A stretch of DNA of 64,000 nucleotides from Bacillota bacterium (GCA_030057655.1 JASGUQ010000041.1:1-64000), one strand, 5' to 3'; shown: positions 50,248 through 58,622, numbered from the stretch's first letter. Translations and numbers: made by a program. The notes: generated from the letters alone by a model not told the origin.

Positions 50248-52011
50248 TCAGTTGAACTCAATCACCTGCTGAACCTCCTTGTATTTGGAGGTAAACAGCT
50301 TCTCACGCCTGACCTCGCTGCCGCCTCTCAGATAGACCCGGTAGGTGTCCACCACATAGCCGTCCCTGGCCTGTTTTAACACGTTCTGAGTGTTAAAGGG
50401 CAGGTCGGGATTTTGCTGGTAAAGCGGTTCATTGGGCGGCCTGGTGGTGGAGATCAGCTCCGTTTCAAGCCGGATGCTTTCCCCCGGCGCGTTGAGCATA
50501 CCATAGAATTCTATGGTCAGTTCCCTGTTCCTGTAAAAGGCGATGATAAATACCGGCGTGTCCTTGTTGTTCTTGAATTTGAGGTCCAGGTTGGGCCAGT
50601 TGACGGTCGCGTCCAGCCCCTTGTCGATGTAGCTGACCGGCCAGGCATGCGGTGAGCGCTCCACAATTGCCATGTCCGCCTCTGCCGCCGCGTGGAACAG
50701 GGTGGAAGACACCTGACAAACCCCGCCGCCCACATCGTCGATCAAGACGCCGCCCTTGATGGCAGGCGCGCCGGAATAACCTTTCTCCATGGTTCTTTGT
50801 CCCGTTGTTTCATTAAAGGAAAAGGTTTCTCCAGGCATCAGGGTCTTGTTGCTGATCGCCATGGCGGCCAGCGCGATGTTGCTGTTCCTGGCCTCGTCTG
50901 TCCCGGTTTTGGTCGAAAAAATGGATAGACGGGTAAAGTTGTTGTTCAGGTCCACGCTGGAAACCTTGGGCAAGAGCGCCTTGGCAGTCAGGCTCAGGCT
51001 TGTTTGAAATTCGCCCGCGTCCAGGGCTTTGATGATCGCGTCCCTGATGTCGCCGGCTTCAATGTGCCGCCCCTTCACATCTTGTGTCACCGTAAACTGC
51101 TTGGTTGAAAAATCAAAGGAAGCGATGACCGCGTTCACCGGGTCGCGGTTAAAGGCAAGCGCAAGGTCGTTGGCCAGCGATTCAACCGTGTTTTTTGAGT
51201 AAGTCGTTTTTGTGTGGAAGGAGGCGCCGTTTTTTTCCGTATACTGCCTTTGCCGCCAGCGGGCTTCAAAGGGCGTCCACCTTGAGTTGATGATGGAGAT
51301 GGATCCCTGCCGCCCGATGGACCAGGCTTCTTCCATCACCGCCTCCAGGTTGCGCTCAAAGCGGATGTGGTCGTTGGTCAGGCGATAGCTTTCATGATCA
51401 ATCTGGATGTCAATGCTCAATGCCTGCGTGTTTCCCTGGTTTGCCGCGGCCTGCGCGCGCAGCTGAACCGGGGTCAGGCCGGAAACATCCTGGCCGTCAA
51501 TGGTGATGCCTTTGAAAAAATGCTGTCCCTGCATCTGGGCCAATTTCTGGTCAAACGTATCCTGCGCCTTGGATGCGTTCAGCACAAACACAAGGCAGGC
51601 GGCGATGATCGCCAGCGAAAAAACGGACATCAGAAGGTGCAGGGGGGATGCTTTTCTTTTTGTTTTTTTGGTTGGCTGAGGTTCTGCCGGGTAGTCGTGA
51701 TATGAATTGCGCTCATGCGGCGCTGTGTTTGGCTCATAGCTGTCATAAACCAGCCAGTCATCGGAAGCCGGCACAAATTCGCTTTGCCAGGAGTCGTCCT
51801 CAGACAGGGGGCTGCCATGGGCAGTCTGTCCATTCTTCAGGTCATACCCGCCCCTGCCGCCGGAAGCGCCAGACTCATATAGAAGGTTTTCAGAATCGCT
51901 GTCAGGGTCAAAACCGGCTCCATCCTGGGCGCCGGGCTGATCCAGGAGGCTTGCCCGCGCGTTCAAAGACGCCTGTCTGCCGCGGCGATGGAAGGTCTCT
52001 GTTCTGCGCAT
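50248..52011 (-). CDS. VanW family protein with N-terminal cytoplasmic tail and wall-binding domain
   Basis: 587 residues from the ATG at 52011 (AGGAGG upstream). The first 125 residues are polar and low in complexity, then one membrane span (LHLLMSVFSLAIIAACLVFVL). Outside are two PG_binding_4-like regions (about 155-330, FFKGITIDGQDVSGLTPVQL), then the VanW domain with GETFSFNETTGQRT, GVLIDDVGGGVCQVSSTLFHAA and PHAWPVSYI. A final stretch (RDGYVVDTYRVYLRGGSEVRREKLFTSKY) resembles a G5 domain. VanW proteins accompany wall remodelling but their reaction is unknown. It has its own promoter and heads the leftward cluster. Confidence 0.88.
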   Translation of the reverse strand: MRRTETFHRRGRQASLNARASLLDQPGAQDGAGFDPDSDSENLLYESGASGGRGGYDLKNGQTAHGSPLSEDDSWQSEFVPASDDWLVYDSYEPNTAPHERNSYHDYPAEPQPTKKTKRKASPLHLLMSVFSLAIIAACLVFVLNASKAQDTFDQKLAQMQGQHFFKGITIDGQDVSGLTPVQLRAQAAANQGNTQALSIDIQIDHESYRLTNDHIRFERNLEAVMEEAWSIGRQGSISIINSRWTPFEARWRQRQYTEKNGASFHTKTTYSKNTVESLANDLALAFNRDPVNAVIASFDFSTKQFTVTQDVKGRHIEAGDIRDAIIKALDAGEFQTSLSLTAKALLPKVSSVDLNNNFTRLSIFSTKTGTDEARNSNIALAAMAISNKTLMPGETFSFNETTGQRTMEKGYSGAPAIKGGVLIDDVGGGVCQVSSTLFHAAAEADMAIVERSPHAWPVSYIDKGLDATVNWPNLDLKFKNNKDTPVFIIAFYRNRELTIEFYGMLNAPGESIRLETELISTTRPPNEPLYQQNPDLPFNTQNVLKQARDGYVVDTYRVYLRGGSEVRREKLFTSKYKEVQQVIEFN

Positions 52012-52052
52012 GATCTGCCTCCTTTCTGCTCTGACTTCCATGTTGTGATGAT

Positions 52053-52082
52053 ATTGTAATGATTTTGTTACATTACTGTCAA
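52053..52082 (-). promoter_or_regulatory. Promoter of the vanW-like gene
   Basis: TTGACA (52077-52082) and TACAAT (52053-52058) on the minus strand, 18 bp apart. It is back to back with the desulfoferrodoxin promoter, 45 bp away. Confidence 0.7.
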
Positions 52083-52126
52083 TAAACAGGGCTTGACACG
52101 CAGGTTATTTTGCTCAATTTGTGTGC

Positions 52127-52156
52127 TTGACATCGGGATTGTTCATCCTCTATGAT
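52127..52156 (+). promoter_or_regulatory. Promoter of desulfoferrodoxin-rubredoxin
   Basis: TTGACA (52127-52132) and TATGAT (52151-52156) with 18 bp between. Another TTGACA lies at 52093. No PerR-type palindrome is obvious. Confidence 0.7.
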
Positions 52157-52183
52157 GTGGGCATAACCAAAGGAGGAGAACTG

Positions 52184-52558
52184 ATGAAATTCTACGTTTG
52201 CAAACATTGCGGAAACATTATCGCTTATGCCTATGACGCGGGCGTCAAGGTCGTATGCTGCGGTGAAAAGATGCAGGAAATGGTTCCGGGGACGGTCGAC
52301 GCCGCCAAGGAAAAGCATGTGCCTGAGATCACCGTGAACGGCAACACCGTCACCGTCAAGGTCGGCTCGGTCACCCACCCCATGGAGGAAAAGCACTACA
52401 TCACCTTCATCGCTCTGGAGAGCGAAAACGCCTATCAGTACAAGGCGCTCAAGCCCAACGAGGAGCCGGTGGCGGTCTTTGCCCTGGCCGACGGCGACAA
52501 GGCGGTTGCCGCCTACGAACACTGCAACCTGCATGGCCTCTGGAAGGCTGATGCCTGA
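52184..52558 (+). CDS. dfx: Desulfoferrodoxin (superoxide reductase)
   Basis: 124 residues from the ATG at 52184, after AAAGGAGG; the open frame begins 21 codons earlier inside the promoter. Center I is the desulforedoxin domain: Cys6, Cys9 (CKHCGN) and Cys25, Cys26 (VVCCGE). Center II ligands are His45 in EKHVP, His65 and His71 in THPMEEKH, and Cys114 and His117 in HCNLHGLW; Glu43 and Lys44 near the site are kept. It reduces superoxide to peroxide without making oxygen, fit for an anaerobe. The rubredoxin gene 26 bp downstream is its electron donor. Confidence 0.96.
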   Translation: MKFYVCKHCGNIIAYAYDAGVKVVCCGEKMQEMVPGTVDAAKEKHVPEITVNGNTVTVKVGSVTHPMEEKHYITFIALESENAYQYKALKPNEEPVAVFALADGDKAVAAYEHCNLHGLWKADA

Positions 52559-52584
52559 TTAACCTGATTAAATAGGAGAGAATT

Positions 52585-52746
52585 ATGAAAAAATACGTAT
52601 GCGATCTTTGCGGCTGGGTTTATGACGAAGCGGAAGGCTACGCCGAAGGCGGCATCGCGCCCGGCACCAAGTGGGAAGCCCTCCCCGATGACTTTGAGTG
52701 CCCGCTCTGCGGCGCTGACAAGGATCAGTTCTCAGTCGAGGAATAA
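52585..52746 (+). CDS. rd: Rubredoxin
   Basis: 53 residues, read directly from the bases. Two knuckles CDLCG (Cys6, Cys9) and CPLCG (Cys39, Cys42) bind one iron; WVYDEAEG and PDDFECPLCGADKDQF are the classical rubredoxin signature. AGGAGAG precedes the ATG. It shuttles single electrons to the superoxide reductase encoded just before it, in one transcript. Confidence 0.97.
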   Translation: MKKYVCDLCGWVYDEAEGYAEGGIAPGTKWEALPDDFECPLCGADKDQFSVEE

Positions 52747-52760
52747 TCTGTAATCACACG

Positions 52761-52792
52761 CAAAACCACCGGTTCGCCGGCGGTTTTGTGTT
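52761..52792 (+). terminator. Terminator of the dfx-rubredoxin unit
   Basis: CAAAACCACCGG and CCGGCGGTTTTG pair around a TTCG tetraloop with one mismatch, followed by TGTGTT. Stable stem, weak U-tract. Confidence 0.7.
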
Positions 52793-52828
52793 ATAAACAG
52801 GCTTCGGCGCACGCCGAAGCCTGTTTAT
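52793..52828. terminator. Long perfect inverted repeat between convergent genes
   Basis: Arms of 17 bases (52793-52809 and 52812-52828) with a two-base gap; the core is AGGCTTCGGCG. It lies between the rubredoxin and the UMF1-type MFS genes and probably terminates the latter on the minus strand as a bidirectional terminator. Confidence 0.75.
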
Positions 52829-52845
52829 GTAATCGTCAAACTTGT

Positions 52846-54441
52846 TTATTCGGAGAGCGCTTTCTGCGCCAAACGCTGCTCTTCCAGTTCTTCCAGCGGC
52901 TTCTTTGCGAACAGCAGGATCAGGAAGCCAATCAAAAACAGCAGCATCAAAACCAGCGTCCCGTAGGAGGAGCGTTTTGTGATTCCGCCCACCAGCGAAT
53001 ACAGCAGCGGGCCGACAACGGTGGCGAACTTGCCGAAGATGTCGAAGAAGCCAAAGTATTCGTTGGAGCGTTTCTTGGGCACCAGTTTGCCAAAGTAACT
53101 GCGGCTCACCGCCTGGATCCCGCCCTGCACGGTGCCCACAAGCACAGCCATGGCCCAGAACAAGATGGTTGAGAAGGCGATGGCGCCCTGGAAGTTGTCG
53201 ATGATCTCCTTGTTGTTTTCCTTAAACGCCAGCAGTTCCGGCTTGAGCATGGATTGGATCAGCGCCAGCTGGTTTTGTTCGGTTTGGCTTCCTTCCGGAT
53301 AGTGGATTTCCAGTTTCTCAAAGGCCTGGGGATCCTTGGCCCTTAGCGCGACCTGGGCGGAATTCAGGTAATTGCTCAGCGCGTTTTCGGCTCCTTCTCT
53401 GTTTTCGAACGTGTAGTTATCCAGTTTCGCTTCCCAGGCGCCTTTGCTGTCATTGAAAACCTGACGGTATTTTTCCTGATGGGGCTCCAGGCTGAAGCCC
53501 ATGTAGAATCCGACCAGGCAGATGAACATGTACACCGTGATGGCGATCAGCAGCGCTTTTCTGGCGGAGATCTTTTTGGTCAGCTTCCCAAACAGGATGG
53601 AGCAGGGCATGGCCACAATCTGCGTGACCAAAAGCGCCAGGATCATGCCGGTCGCGCCCAGGCCCAGCGCTGTGCCATAGGCGGTCGAAATGCTGATGAC
53701 CGTGCCGACGCCATCGATATAGAAGAAATAGGCGATGATAAACAGCAGCATCCCGCGGGATTTTGCGATGTCCTTCGCGGTGTTGAGGACGCTCACCAGG
53801 GCGTTTTTAAAAGAGATCTTGTCCGGTTTTTCAATGTAATGCACCTGTTCCACATTCTTTAAAAACGGGATGGTAAACAGGAACCACCAGACGGAAGTGA
53901 TCAGAATAGAAAACTTCTGCGCGATGGGGTTGGAATAGCCCATCATCATCAAGACCGCGATGGAGATCACAAAGGGGATGGTGCTGCCGCCGATGTAGCC
54001 CATGGCGTAGCCCCAGGTGGACACCTTGTCCATGCGCTCATCGGTGGTCACGTCGGTCAGGAAGCTGTCATAAAACAGGTTGGAGCCGGAAAAACCGATC
54101 TTGGACAGCACATAGGCCACCAGCATAAAGCGCCAGTTGTTGGTCATCGCGATAAGGGCGGTTGCGATCACGCCCAGCAGCATGAAGCCGGTGAACAGTT
54201 TCTTCTTCATGCCCTTGTAATCGGCGATGGATCCCAGGAAAGGGGCCATAAGGGCGATGATGAAGGTGGCGATGCTTGTCCCGTAGCCCCACCAGATATC
54301 GCCCAGGTCGCCTGCGATCGAAACAAAGATGGTGGGGAAGATCGCGGCCATGATGTTGGTCGCGTAAACGGAATTGGCCCAGTCATACAGGATCCAGCTT
54401 TTTTCCTTCTTGGTGAACCGCTTCTGAGATACAGCGCTCAT
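52846..54441 (-). CDS. MFS transporter, UMF1 / Atg22-like family
   Basis: 531 residues, 12 membrane spans. The N-terminal WILYDWANSVYATNIMAAIFP is the UMF1 signature, and PFLGSIADYKGMKKKLFTGF is the MFS loop 2-3 motif. An extra soluble segment of about 100 residues (about 315-410, EKYRQVFNDSKGAWEAKLDNY) interrupts the second half before the TM around FSTILFWAMAVLVGTV, unusual for the family. AGGAGG precedes the ATG. Substrates in this family are poorly known; amino acid efflux has been proposed for the yeast homologue. It is the first gene left of oriC. Confidence 0.82.
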   Translation of the reverse strand: MSAVSQKRFTKKEKSWILYDWANSVYATNIMAAIFPTIFVSIAGDLGDIWWGYGTSIATFIIALMAPFLGSIADYKGMKKKLFTGFMLLGVIATALIAMTNNWRFMLVAYVLSKIGFSGSNLFYDSFLTDVTTDERMDKVSTWGYAMGYIGGSTIPFVISIAVLMMMGYSNPIAQKFSILITSVWWFLFTIPFLKNVEQVHYIEKPDKISFKNALVSVLNTAKDIAKSRGMLLFIIAYFFYIDGVGTVISISTAYGTALGLGATGMILALLVTQIVAMPCSILFGKLTKKISARKALLIAITVYMFICLVGFYMGFSLEPHQEKYRQVFNDSKGAWEAKLDNYTFENREGAENALSNYLNSAQVALRAKDPQAFEKLEIHYPEGSQTEQNQLALIQSMLKPELLAFKENNKEIIDNFQGAIAFSTILFWAMAVLVGTVQGGIQAVSRSYFGKLVPKKRSNEYFGFFDIFGKFATVVGPLLYSLVGGITKRSSYGTLVLMLLFLIGFLILLFAKKPLEELEEQRLAQKALSE

Positions 54442-54477
54442 GTGTTTCCTCCTGAATCATTCAATCAATCGCTATGT

Positions 54478-54505
54478 AGTATAACTGTTTTGAAATCCCC
54501 TGCAA
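54478..54505 (-). promoter_or_regulatory. Promoter of the UMF1-type MFS gene
   Basis: TTGCAG (54500-54505) and TATACT (54478-54483) on the minus strand, 16 bp apart, at the left edge of the origin region. Confidence 0.6.
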
Positions 54506-54924
54506 AGTTTAATTTCAATTCCCCCTATTATCCTACAAATTTGTAAAATCAAATTAAAATCCCGAAACAGCAAATTAATATTTGTATCCAAAAAGAAATA
54601 CTATTAAATATTATGCGCATATTTTTCACTCTTTATGCACGCGGGTTCTATTTATGGTGGAGGGGGAAGAACCCGACCACAAGTTATGGGGTTAGAACTT
54701 ATCAACAGGTTGACTTTTTTTCATAAAATCGCCTCATTTCACCGTTTGATGTTTGTACTTTTCCGTGTTAGAATAGGGCGGTGGTCAACCGAATGTTTTA
54801 ATTATCCACATAGGTTATCCACAATTCAATGATCTCAGCGATGAGATAAATTGTCAGGGCTTGTTTTTTTTACCCCTTCTGTTGTATGCGGCATGCATAA
54901 AAATTCTCCCGGGAGACGAAAGAC
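54506..54924 (+). other. Chromosomal replication origin (oriC) upstream of dnaA
   Basis: The gap before dnaA holds two perfect DnaA boxes TTATCCACA (54802-54810 and 54815-54823), a near box TTATCAACA (54699-54707), a looser TTATGCACG near 54635, and a very AT-rich segment at about 54520-54635 that could be the unwinding element. Gene orientation changes here from mostly leftward to mostly rightward. The number of boxes is low compared with the two-part Bacillus origin, so further boxes may lie elsewhere. Identification as oriC is by arrangement; no strand-skew computation was made. Confidence 0.75.
54746..54774 (+). promoter_or_regulatory. Promoter of dnaA
   Basis: TTGATG (54746-54751) and TAGAAT (54769-54774) with 17 bp between. 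The two perfect DnaA boxes lie just downstream, in the leader, in position for DnaA to repress its own gene. Confidence 0.65.
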
Positions 54925-56241
54925 TTGGATTATCAGACAATCTGGCAAAGGGCCTGTCAGCTGATGCAAGCGGAAATGGCCGATGTGACCTACTCAACCT
55001 GGATCAAGAATGCCCTTAAGCCCCTGGACTTAAGCGGGCAGAATTTTTATGTCAAGGCTGAGACCGATTTTTACCATCAGTTTATCGTTCCCCGGTACTC
55101 CCTGCTCATCAACAACGCTGTCAACCAGGCCAGCGGCCAGACGCTCCAGTTGTCCATCCTCAATCCCAAGCAGGCGGCCGACTACCAGGCGGGCGCCGTT
55201 GAAGTCAAGAAACCCAACGTTCAATTAAACGAGCGGTACACCTTTGAATCTTTTGTGGTTGGCTCCGGCAACCGGTTTGCGCACGCGGCCTCCCTGGCCG
55301 TGGCCGAGGCGCCGGCGGACGCCTACAACCCGCTTTTCATCTATGGCGGGGTGGGCCTTGGGAAAACCCACCTCATGCACGCCATCGGGCACTACATCTT
55401 AAAGCAGCGCCCGGAAGCCAGGCTTGAATATGTCACCAGCGAAACCTTCACCATCGAGCTGGTCACAGCCATCCAGACCAACCGCAATGTCCAGTTCCGG
55501 GAGAAGTACCGCAATGTGGACGTTCTTTTGATCGACGACATCCAGTTTATTGCCGGGCGGGACTCCACCCAGGAGGAGTTTTTCCACACCTTCAACACCT
55601 TGTTCAACGCGGGCAAGCAGATCGTCATCTCCTCCGACCGCCCGCCCAAGGAGATCGCCCGCCTTGAAGAGCGGCTGCGCAGCCGCTTCCTGTCCGGGCT
55701 GATCGCAGACATCCAGCGGCCGGACATGGACACCCGCTGCGCCATCCTGCGCTCAAAAGCGAAAGAAGAAGCAATCGACATACCTGAGGATGTTATCCAG
55801 ATGATCGCGCAGAATGTGGACAGCAACATCCGCGAACTGGAGGGCAGCCTGACCCGCCTCTCCGCTTATTCCAACCTGGTCAAACGGCCCATCTCGCTTG
55901 AACTGGCGCAGGAAGCGCTCCGCGAGATCATCAAGGAGCACCAGCCCAGAAGCGTTTCGCCCCAGGATGTTTTAAACGCGGTCTCTGCTTACTACAGCAT
56001 CGAGGTGGAGGATCTGATCGGCCCCCGCCGCAGCCGCAACATCACCATCCCCAGGCAGATGATCATGTACCTGTCCAGGCGGTTGACGGATGTCAGCCTG
56101 CCGCGCATCGGGGACATGCTGGGCGGGCGGGATCATTCCACCATCCTGCACGGCTGCGCCAAGATCGAAAGCCTCATCCAGACAGCCGAGCCCATCAAGG
56201 CCGCGGTGAATGACATCACCAAGCAGCTTCTGCGCAAGTAG
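54925..56241 (+). CDS. dnaA: Chromosomal replication initiator DnaA
   Basis: 438 residues from a TTG at 54925 with GGGAGA upstream. Domain I (YQTIWQRACQLMQAEM, YSTWIKNALKPL) binds helicase loaders; domain III has Walker A YGGVGLGKTHLMHAIG, Walker B DVLLIDDIQFIAG, sensor VISSDRPP and the Arg finger region RLRSRFLSGL; domain IV ends with GGRDHSTILHGCAKIE, the DNA-box-reading helix. Domain II linker is short. Unlike most Bacillota, dnaN does not follow; the next genes are convergent rpsR-ssb-rpsF. Confidence 0.97.
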   Translation: MDYQTIWQRACQLMQAEMADVTYSTWIKNALKPLDLSGQNFYVKAETDFYHQFIVPRYSLLINNAVNQASGQTLQLSILNPKQAADYQAGAVEVKKPNVQLNERYTFESFVVGSGNRFAHAASLAVAEAPADAYNPLFIYGGVGLGKTHLMHAIGHYILKQRPEARLEYVTSETFTIELVTAIQTNRNVQFREKYRNVDVLLIDDIQFIAGRDSTQEEFFHTFNTLFNAGKQIVISSDRPPKEIARLEERLRSRFLSGLIADIQRPDMDTRCAILRSKAKEEAIDIPEDVIQMIAQNVDSNIRELEGSLTRLSAYSNLVKRPISLELAQEALREIIKEHQPRSVSPQDVLNAVSAYYSIEVEDLIGPRRSRNITIPRQMIMYLSRRLTDVSLPRIGDMLGGRDHSTILHGCAKIESLIQTAEPIKAAVNDITKQLLRK

Positions 56242-56523
56242 GACGGGGGAGCGGGGGGACGGGGAGAACGGGGACGCTCACCTTTTTTGAAAAAAAAGGT
56301 GAGACCAAAAAACTTTAATTGGGATTTTTTATAAGGTTTTATGTCAGGTGTTGCGCATGCCTGGCGTTTTTTAATTGCTGTTTACTTTGGAGAAAATCAT
56401 TAGACTTGAAAGTGATACTGATCATTCTTTTATACTTTTATTAAAGTTTTTTGCACCGCTTTTTTTCAAAAAAGCGGTCGTTCTCCTCGTTCCCTTCGTC
56501 CCTTTCGCCCCCCGTTCACCCCA
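56242..56523. repeat. Inverted pair of G-rich tract plus hairpin elements after dnaA
   Basis: This 330-bp gap without genes (56242-56571) has a symmetrical build. Left: a G-rich tract with four runs of G (56247-56273) then hairpin CTCACCTTTTTT/AAAAAAGGTGAG (56277-56303). Right: hairpin ACCGCTTTTTT/AAAAAAGCGGT (about 56455-56478) then a C-rich tract (56479-56523). The right half read on the minus strand resembles the left half (G-rich with GAGAACG, then a T6-G/C-A hairpin). The G-tract could form a quadruplex. It may be an intergenic repeat family or a non-autonomous mobile element; the left hairpin could also end dnaA mRNA. Confidence 0.55.
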
Positions 56524-56524
56524 C

Positions 56525-56553
56525 AAAAAAACCGCTGCGTCCGCAACGGCTTT
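56525..56553 (-). terminator. Terminator of rpsF-ssb-rpsR
   Basis: On the minus strand GCCGTTGCG and CGCAGCGG pair around GA, followed by T7. It lies 18 bp after the rpsR stop. Confidence 0.8.
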
Positions 56554-56571
56554 TCAAAAAGTTTACGATCC

Positions 56572-56826
56572 TCAGTCCGCCTGGTAGGGCATCAGCGCGA
56601 TGGCACGTGCGCGTTTGATGGCCTCAGACAGCTGACGCTGATGCTTGGCACAGGTGCCCATCATGCGCCGGGGGGAGATCTTGCCGCGCTCGCTCACATA
56701 GCGGCGAAGGCGGTTGGTATCCTTGTAATCAATGTACACAACCTTGTTGGCACAAAAATCACAGACTTTGCGCCGCGGACGCCTGCCGCGCGGACGCTGT
56801 CTTCTTTCGGTTCTATCCTCTGACAT
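56572..56826 (-). CDS. rpsR: 30S ribosomal protein S18
   Basis: 84 residues. [17 protein letters not shown] and [27 protein letters not shown] are the S18 signature; [13 protein letters not shown] is the C-terminal end. Four Cys/His positions (CxxC, C-x2-H) indicate the zinc-binding form. S18 forms a pair with S6 in the small-subunit platform. Last gene of rpsF-ssb-rpsR. Confidence 0.97.
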   Translation of the reverse strand: MSEDRTERRQRPRGRRPRRKVCDFCANKVVYIDYKDTNRLRRYVSERGKISPRRMMGTCAKHQRQLSEAIKRARAIALMPYQAD

Positions 56827-56853
56827 TTTTTCGTCTCCTCAAATTTCGTTTGC

Positions 56854-57273
56854 TTAGAACGGAAGGTCGTCATCATCGACCCTGACAAAGCCGCTGCTGC
56901 TTTCCTGGGACGCGGGCTGGGCGTTCATGGGGCGGTTCTCGCCGCCTTCTCCCCTGGGGGTAAGGAACTCCACCTCATCCGCCGTCACTTCCAGGCTGTA
57001 GCGCTGGGTCCCGTCATTGCCGGTGTAGCTCTGCAGCGTCAGGGTTCCGACCACGCCGACCTTGCGGCCTTTGGCCAGGTAACGGTTGCAGTTCTCCGCC
57101 TGCTGGCGCCAGGTCGTCACACGGAAAAAATCCGCGTCCGGCTGTCCTGCTTCAGCGCCCTGGCGGCTGCGGCGGTTCACCGCGACAGTAAAGGTGCAAA
57201 CAGGGATACCGCTTTGCGTGCTGCGCATCTCAGGATCCCGGGTCAGGTTTCCGATGAGAAAAATCTTGTTCAT
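56854..57273 (-). CDS. ssb: Single-stranded DNA-binding protein
   Basis: 139 residues from the ATG at 57273 (AAGGGG upstream); the longer frame from 57378 runs through the previous gene. The OB-fold has NKIFLIGNLTRDPEMR, FTVAVNR, DFFRVTTWRQQAENCNRYLAKG and VVGTLTLQSY. The acidic tail ends DDDDLPF, the docking peptide for repair and replication partners. Between rpsF and rpsR, as usual. Confidence 0.96.
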   Translation of the reverse strand: MNKIFLIGNLTRDPEMRSTQSGIPVCTFTVAVNRRSRQGAEAGQPDADFFRVTTWRQQAENCNRYLAKGRKVGVVGTLTLQSYTGNDGTQRYSLEVTADEVEFLTPRGEGGENRPMNAQPASQESSSGFVRVDDDDLPF

Positions 57274-57283
57274 AATTCGCCCC

Positions 57284-57670
57284 TTATTCCTCAGCCTGTT
57301 TAGCCGGTTCTTCCAGCTCAGGCTCGGGAACGTCTGCGCTCTGGGCCTGCTGCGCCGCGCGCTGCAGGGGTTTGACATTGGAACCCTTATGTTCGACGCG
57401 GGTGATCAAAAAGCGCATCACCTTGTCGTCAATTTTCATAACGCGTTCCAGTTCCCTGGGGAACTCGGGCTTGGAAGAAAAGTTGACCAGGACGTAGTAG
57501 CCTTCGGGCTTGTCATTCACCAGATAAGCCAGGCGGCGTTTGCCCCATTCCTCAACCTTTTCCACTTTGCCTTCATTGGACTCAATCAGCGCGTTAAAGC
57601 GCTCGATGAGTTCCTTGCGAGCTTCTTCCTCCAGGCTTGTGTCAATGATGTAGAGCAGTTCGTAATCCAT
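57284..57670 (-). CDS. rpsF: 30S ribosomal protein S6
   Basis: 128 residues from the ATG at 57670, preceded by GAGGAGGTG; the open frame upstream to 57730 is leader. MDYELLYIIDTSL, VEEWGKRRLAYLV and GYYVLVNF are typical of S6, with a C-terminal tail rich in Glu, Gln and Ala (about 100-128). First gene of the unit; in other bacteria the S6-S18 complex binds the leader to control it. Confidence 0.96.
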   Translation of the reverse strand: MDYELLYIIDTSLEEEARKELIERFNALIESNEGKVEKVEEWGKRRLAYLVNDKPEGYYVLVNFSSKPEFPRELERVMKIDDKVMRFLITRVEHKGSNVKPLQRAAQQAQSADVPEPELEEPAKQAEE

Positions 57671-57736
57671 ACCTTTCACCTCCTCATGGACATATGGCGC
57701 CACGACTTGCATGGCGCAAGGATGTGCCAATTACAA

Positions 57737-57765
57737 ATTATATCCCCAATCAAGCATAAATGCAA
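57737..57765 (-). promoter_or_regulatory. Promoter of rpsF-ssb-rpsR
   Basis: TTGCAT (57760-57765) and TATAAT (57737-57742) on the minus strand, 17 bp apart. The 60-nt leader that follows can fold (CTTGC/GCAAG and GGCGCC pairs), a possible S6-S18 site. Nothing else is seen in 57766-57908. Confidence 0.8.
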
Positions 57766-57908
57766 ACGAAATTTTCAAGGTTTTTCGCAATTTTACAGAA
57801 AAATCTCTGATTCAGGCTGAGGGGGCAAGGTTCCAGCAAGGCGGCGGCGGTTTTACAGCTGAAGCACTTTGAAGCCATAAAAGTGAAAAAGACCAAAAGC
57901 GCCCGATC

Positions 57909-58622
57909 TCACCTGTTGTTCTTTAAATAGTTTGTTTTCGATTCTTCTCTGTACTTGTCCATCTTTATACGGAACAAATCTCCGTTGGAGGGCGGGGTAT
58001 AGGATATGGCGTTTGCCCCTGCGTTGATCGTTTCCAAAATGCTTTCACTGGTCGGCCCGCCTGTTGCGATGATGGGGATATCCGGATTGCTCTTTCTTAC
58101 TTGTCTTACGATATTCGCTGTGTCAATCCCGCCGCTGATATTGAGGATTGACGCTCCCGCTTTTATCCTTTCCTGAAAGTCCGAATATTTTGAAACCACA
58201 GTTGCGACAACCGGGCATATGACACTTTCAGAGATGAACCTGAAGGTCTCAAGCGGCGCCGGCGCATTCAAAACCACAGCAATGCAGCCGTGTGCTTCAG
58301 CAAGCAGCGCCATGTCGCGGGATCGGATGCCTTTTGTCGTTCCTCCGCCTACTCCTGCAAATACAGGCATTTGCGCTACGCTCATGATTGCCGAGAAGAT
58401 TGCGGGGTGCGGAGTAAAGGGGTAGACCGCCAGCACCGCGTCTGCGTTGTTGTTCATGATGATGGCGATGTCAGTTGTAAAAATTAATGACTTTATTCTT
58501 TTTCCATTGATGATAATCCCTGAACAGTGTGATATTTCAGCGGGAACCGCAATGATATCGCTGCCGGCCCCGCCGCTGACAACAGGAATGTGTTTTTTCT
58601 CTTTGATGATCTTCTCAGACAT
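57909..58622 (-). CDS. TIM-barrel protein of the conserved clostridial 'hydrolase' family
   Basis: 237 residues. I recognise the sequence type but not a reaction: IPVVSGGAGSDIIAVPAEISHCSGIIINGKRIKSLIFTT occurs at the start, ADAVLAVYPFTPHP and FAGVGGGTTKGIRS in the middle, and ISGGIDTANI and IIATGGPTSESI near the end, the last forming a phosphate-binding loop as in ThiG or HisA/F barrels. No signal peptide. The gene is AT-richer than its neighbours and transcribed against the local trend, which may mean a later insertion. GGAGGAAA precedes the ATG. No pathway partner is adjacent. Confidence 0.65.
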   Translation of the reverse strand: MSEKIIKEKKHIPVVSGGAGSDIIAVPAEISHCSGIIINGKRIKSLIFTTDIAIIMNNNADAVLAVYPFTPHPAIFSAIMSVAQMPVFAGVGGGTTKGIRSRDMALLAEAHGCIAVVLNAPAPLETFRFISESVICPVVATVVSKYSDFQERIKAGASILNISGGIDTANIVRQVRKSNPDIPIIATGGPTSESILETINAGANAISYTPPSNGDLFRIKMDKYREESKTNYLKNNR

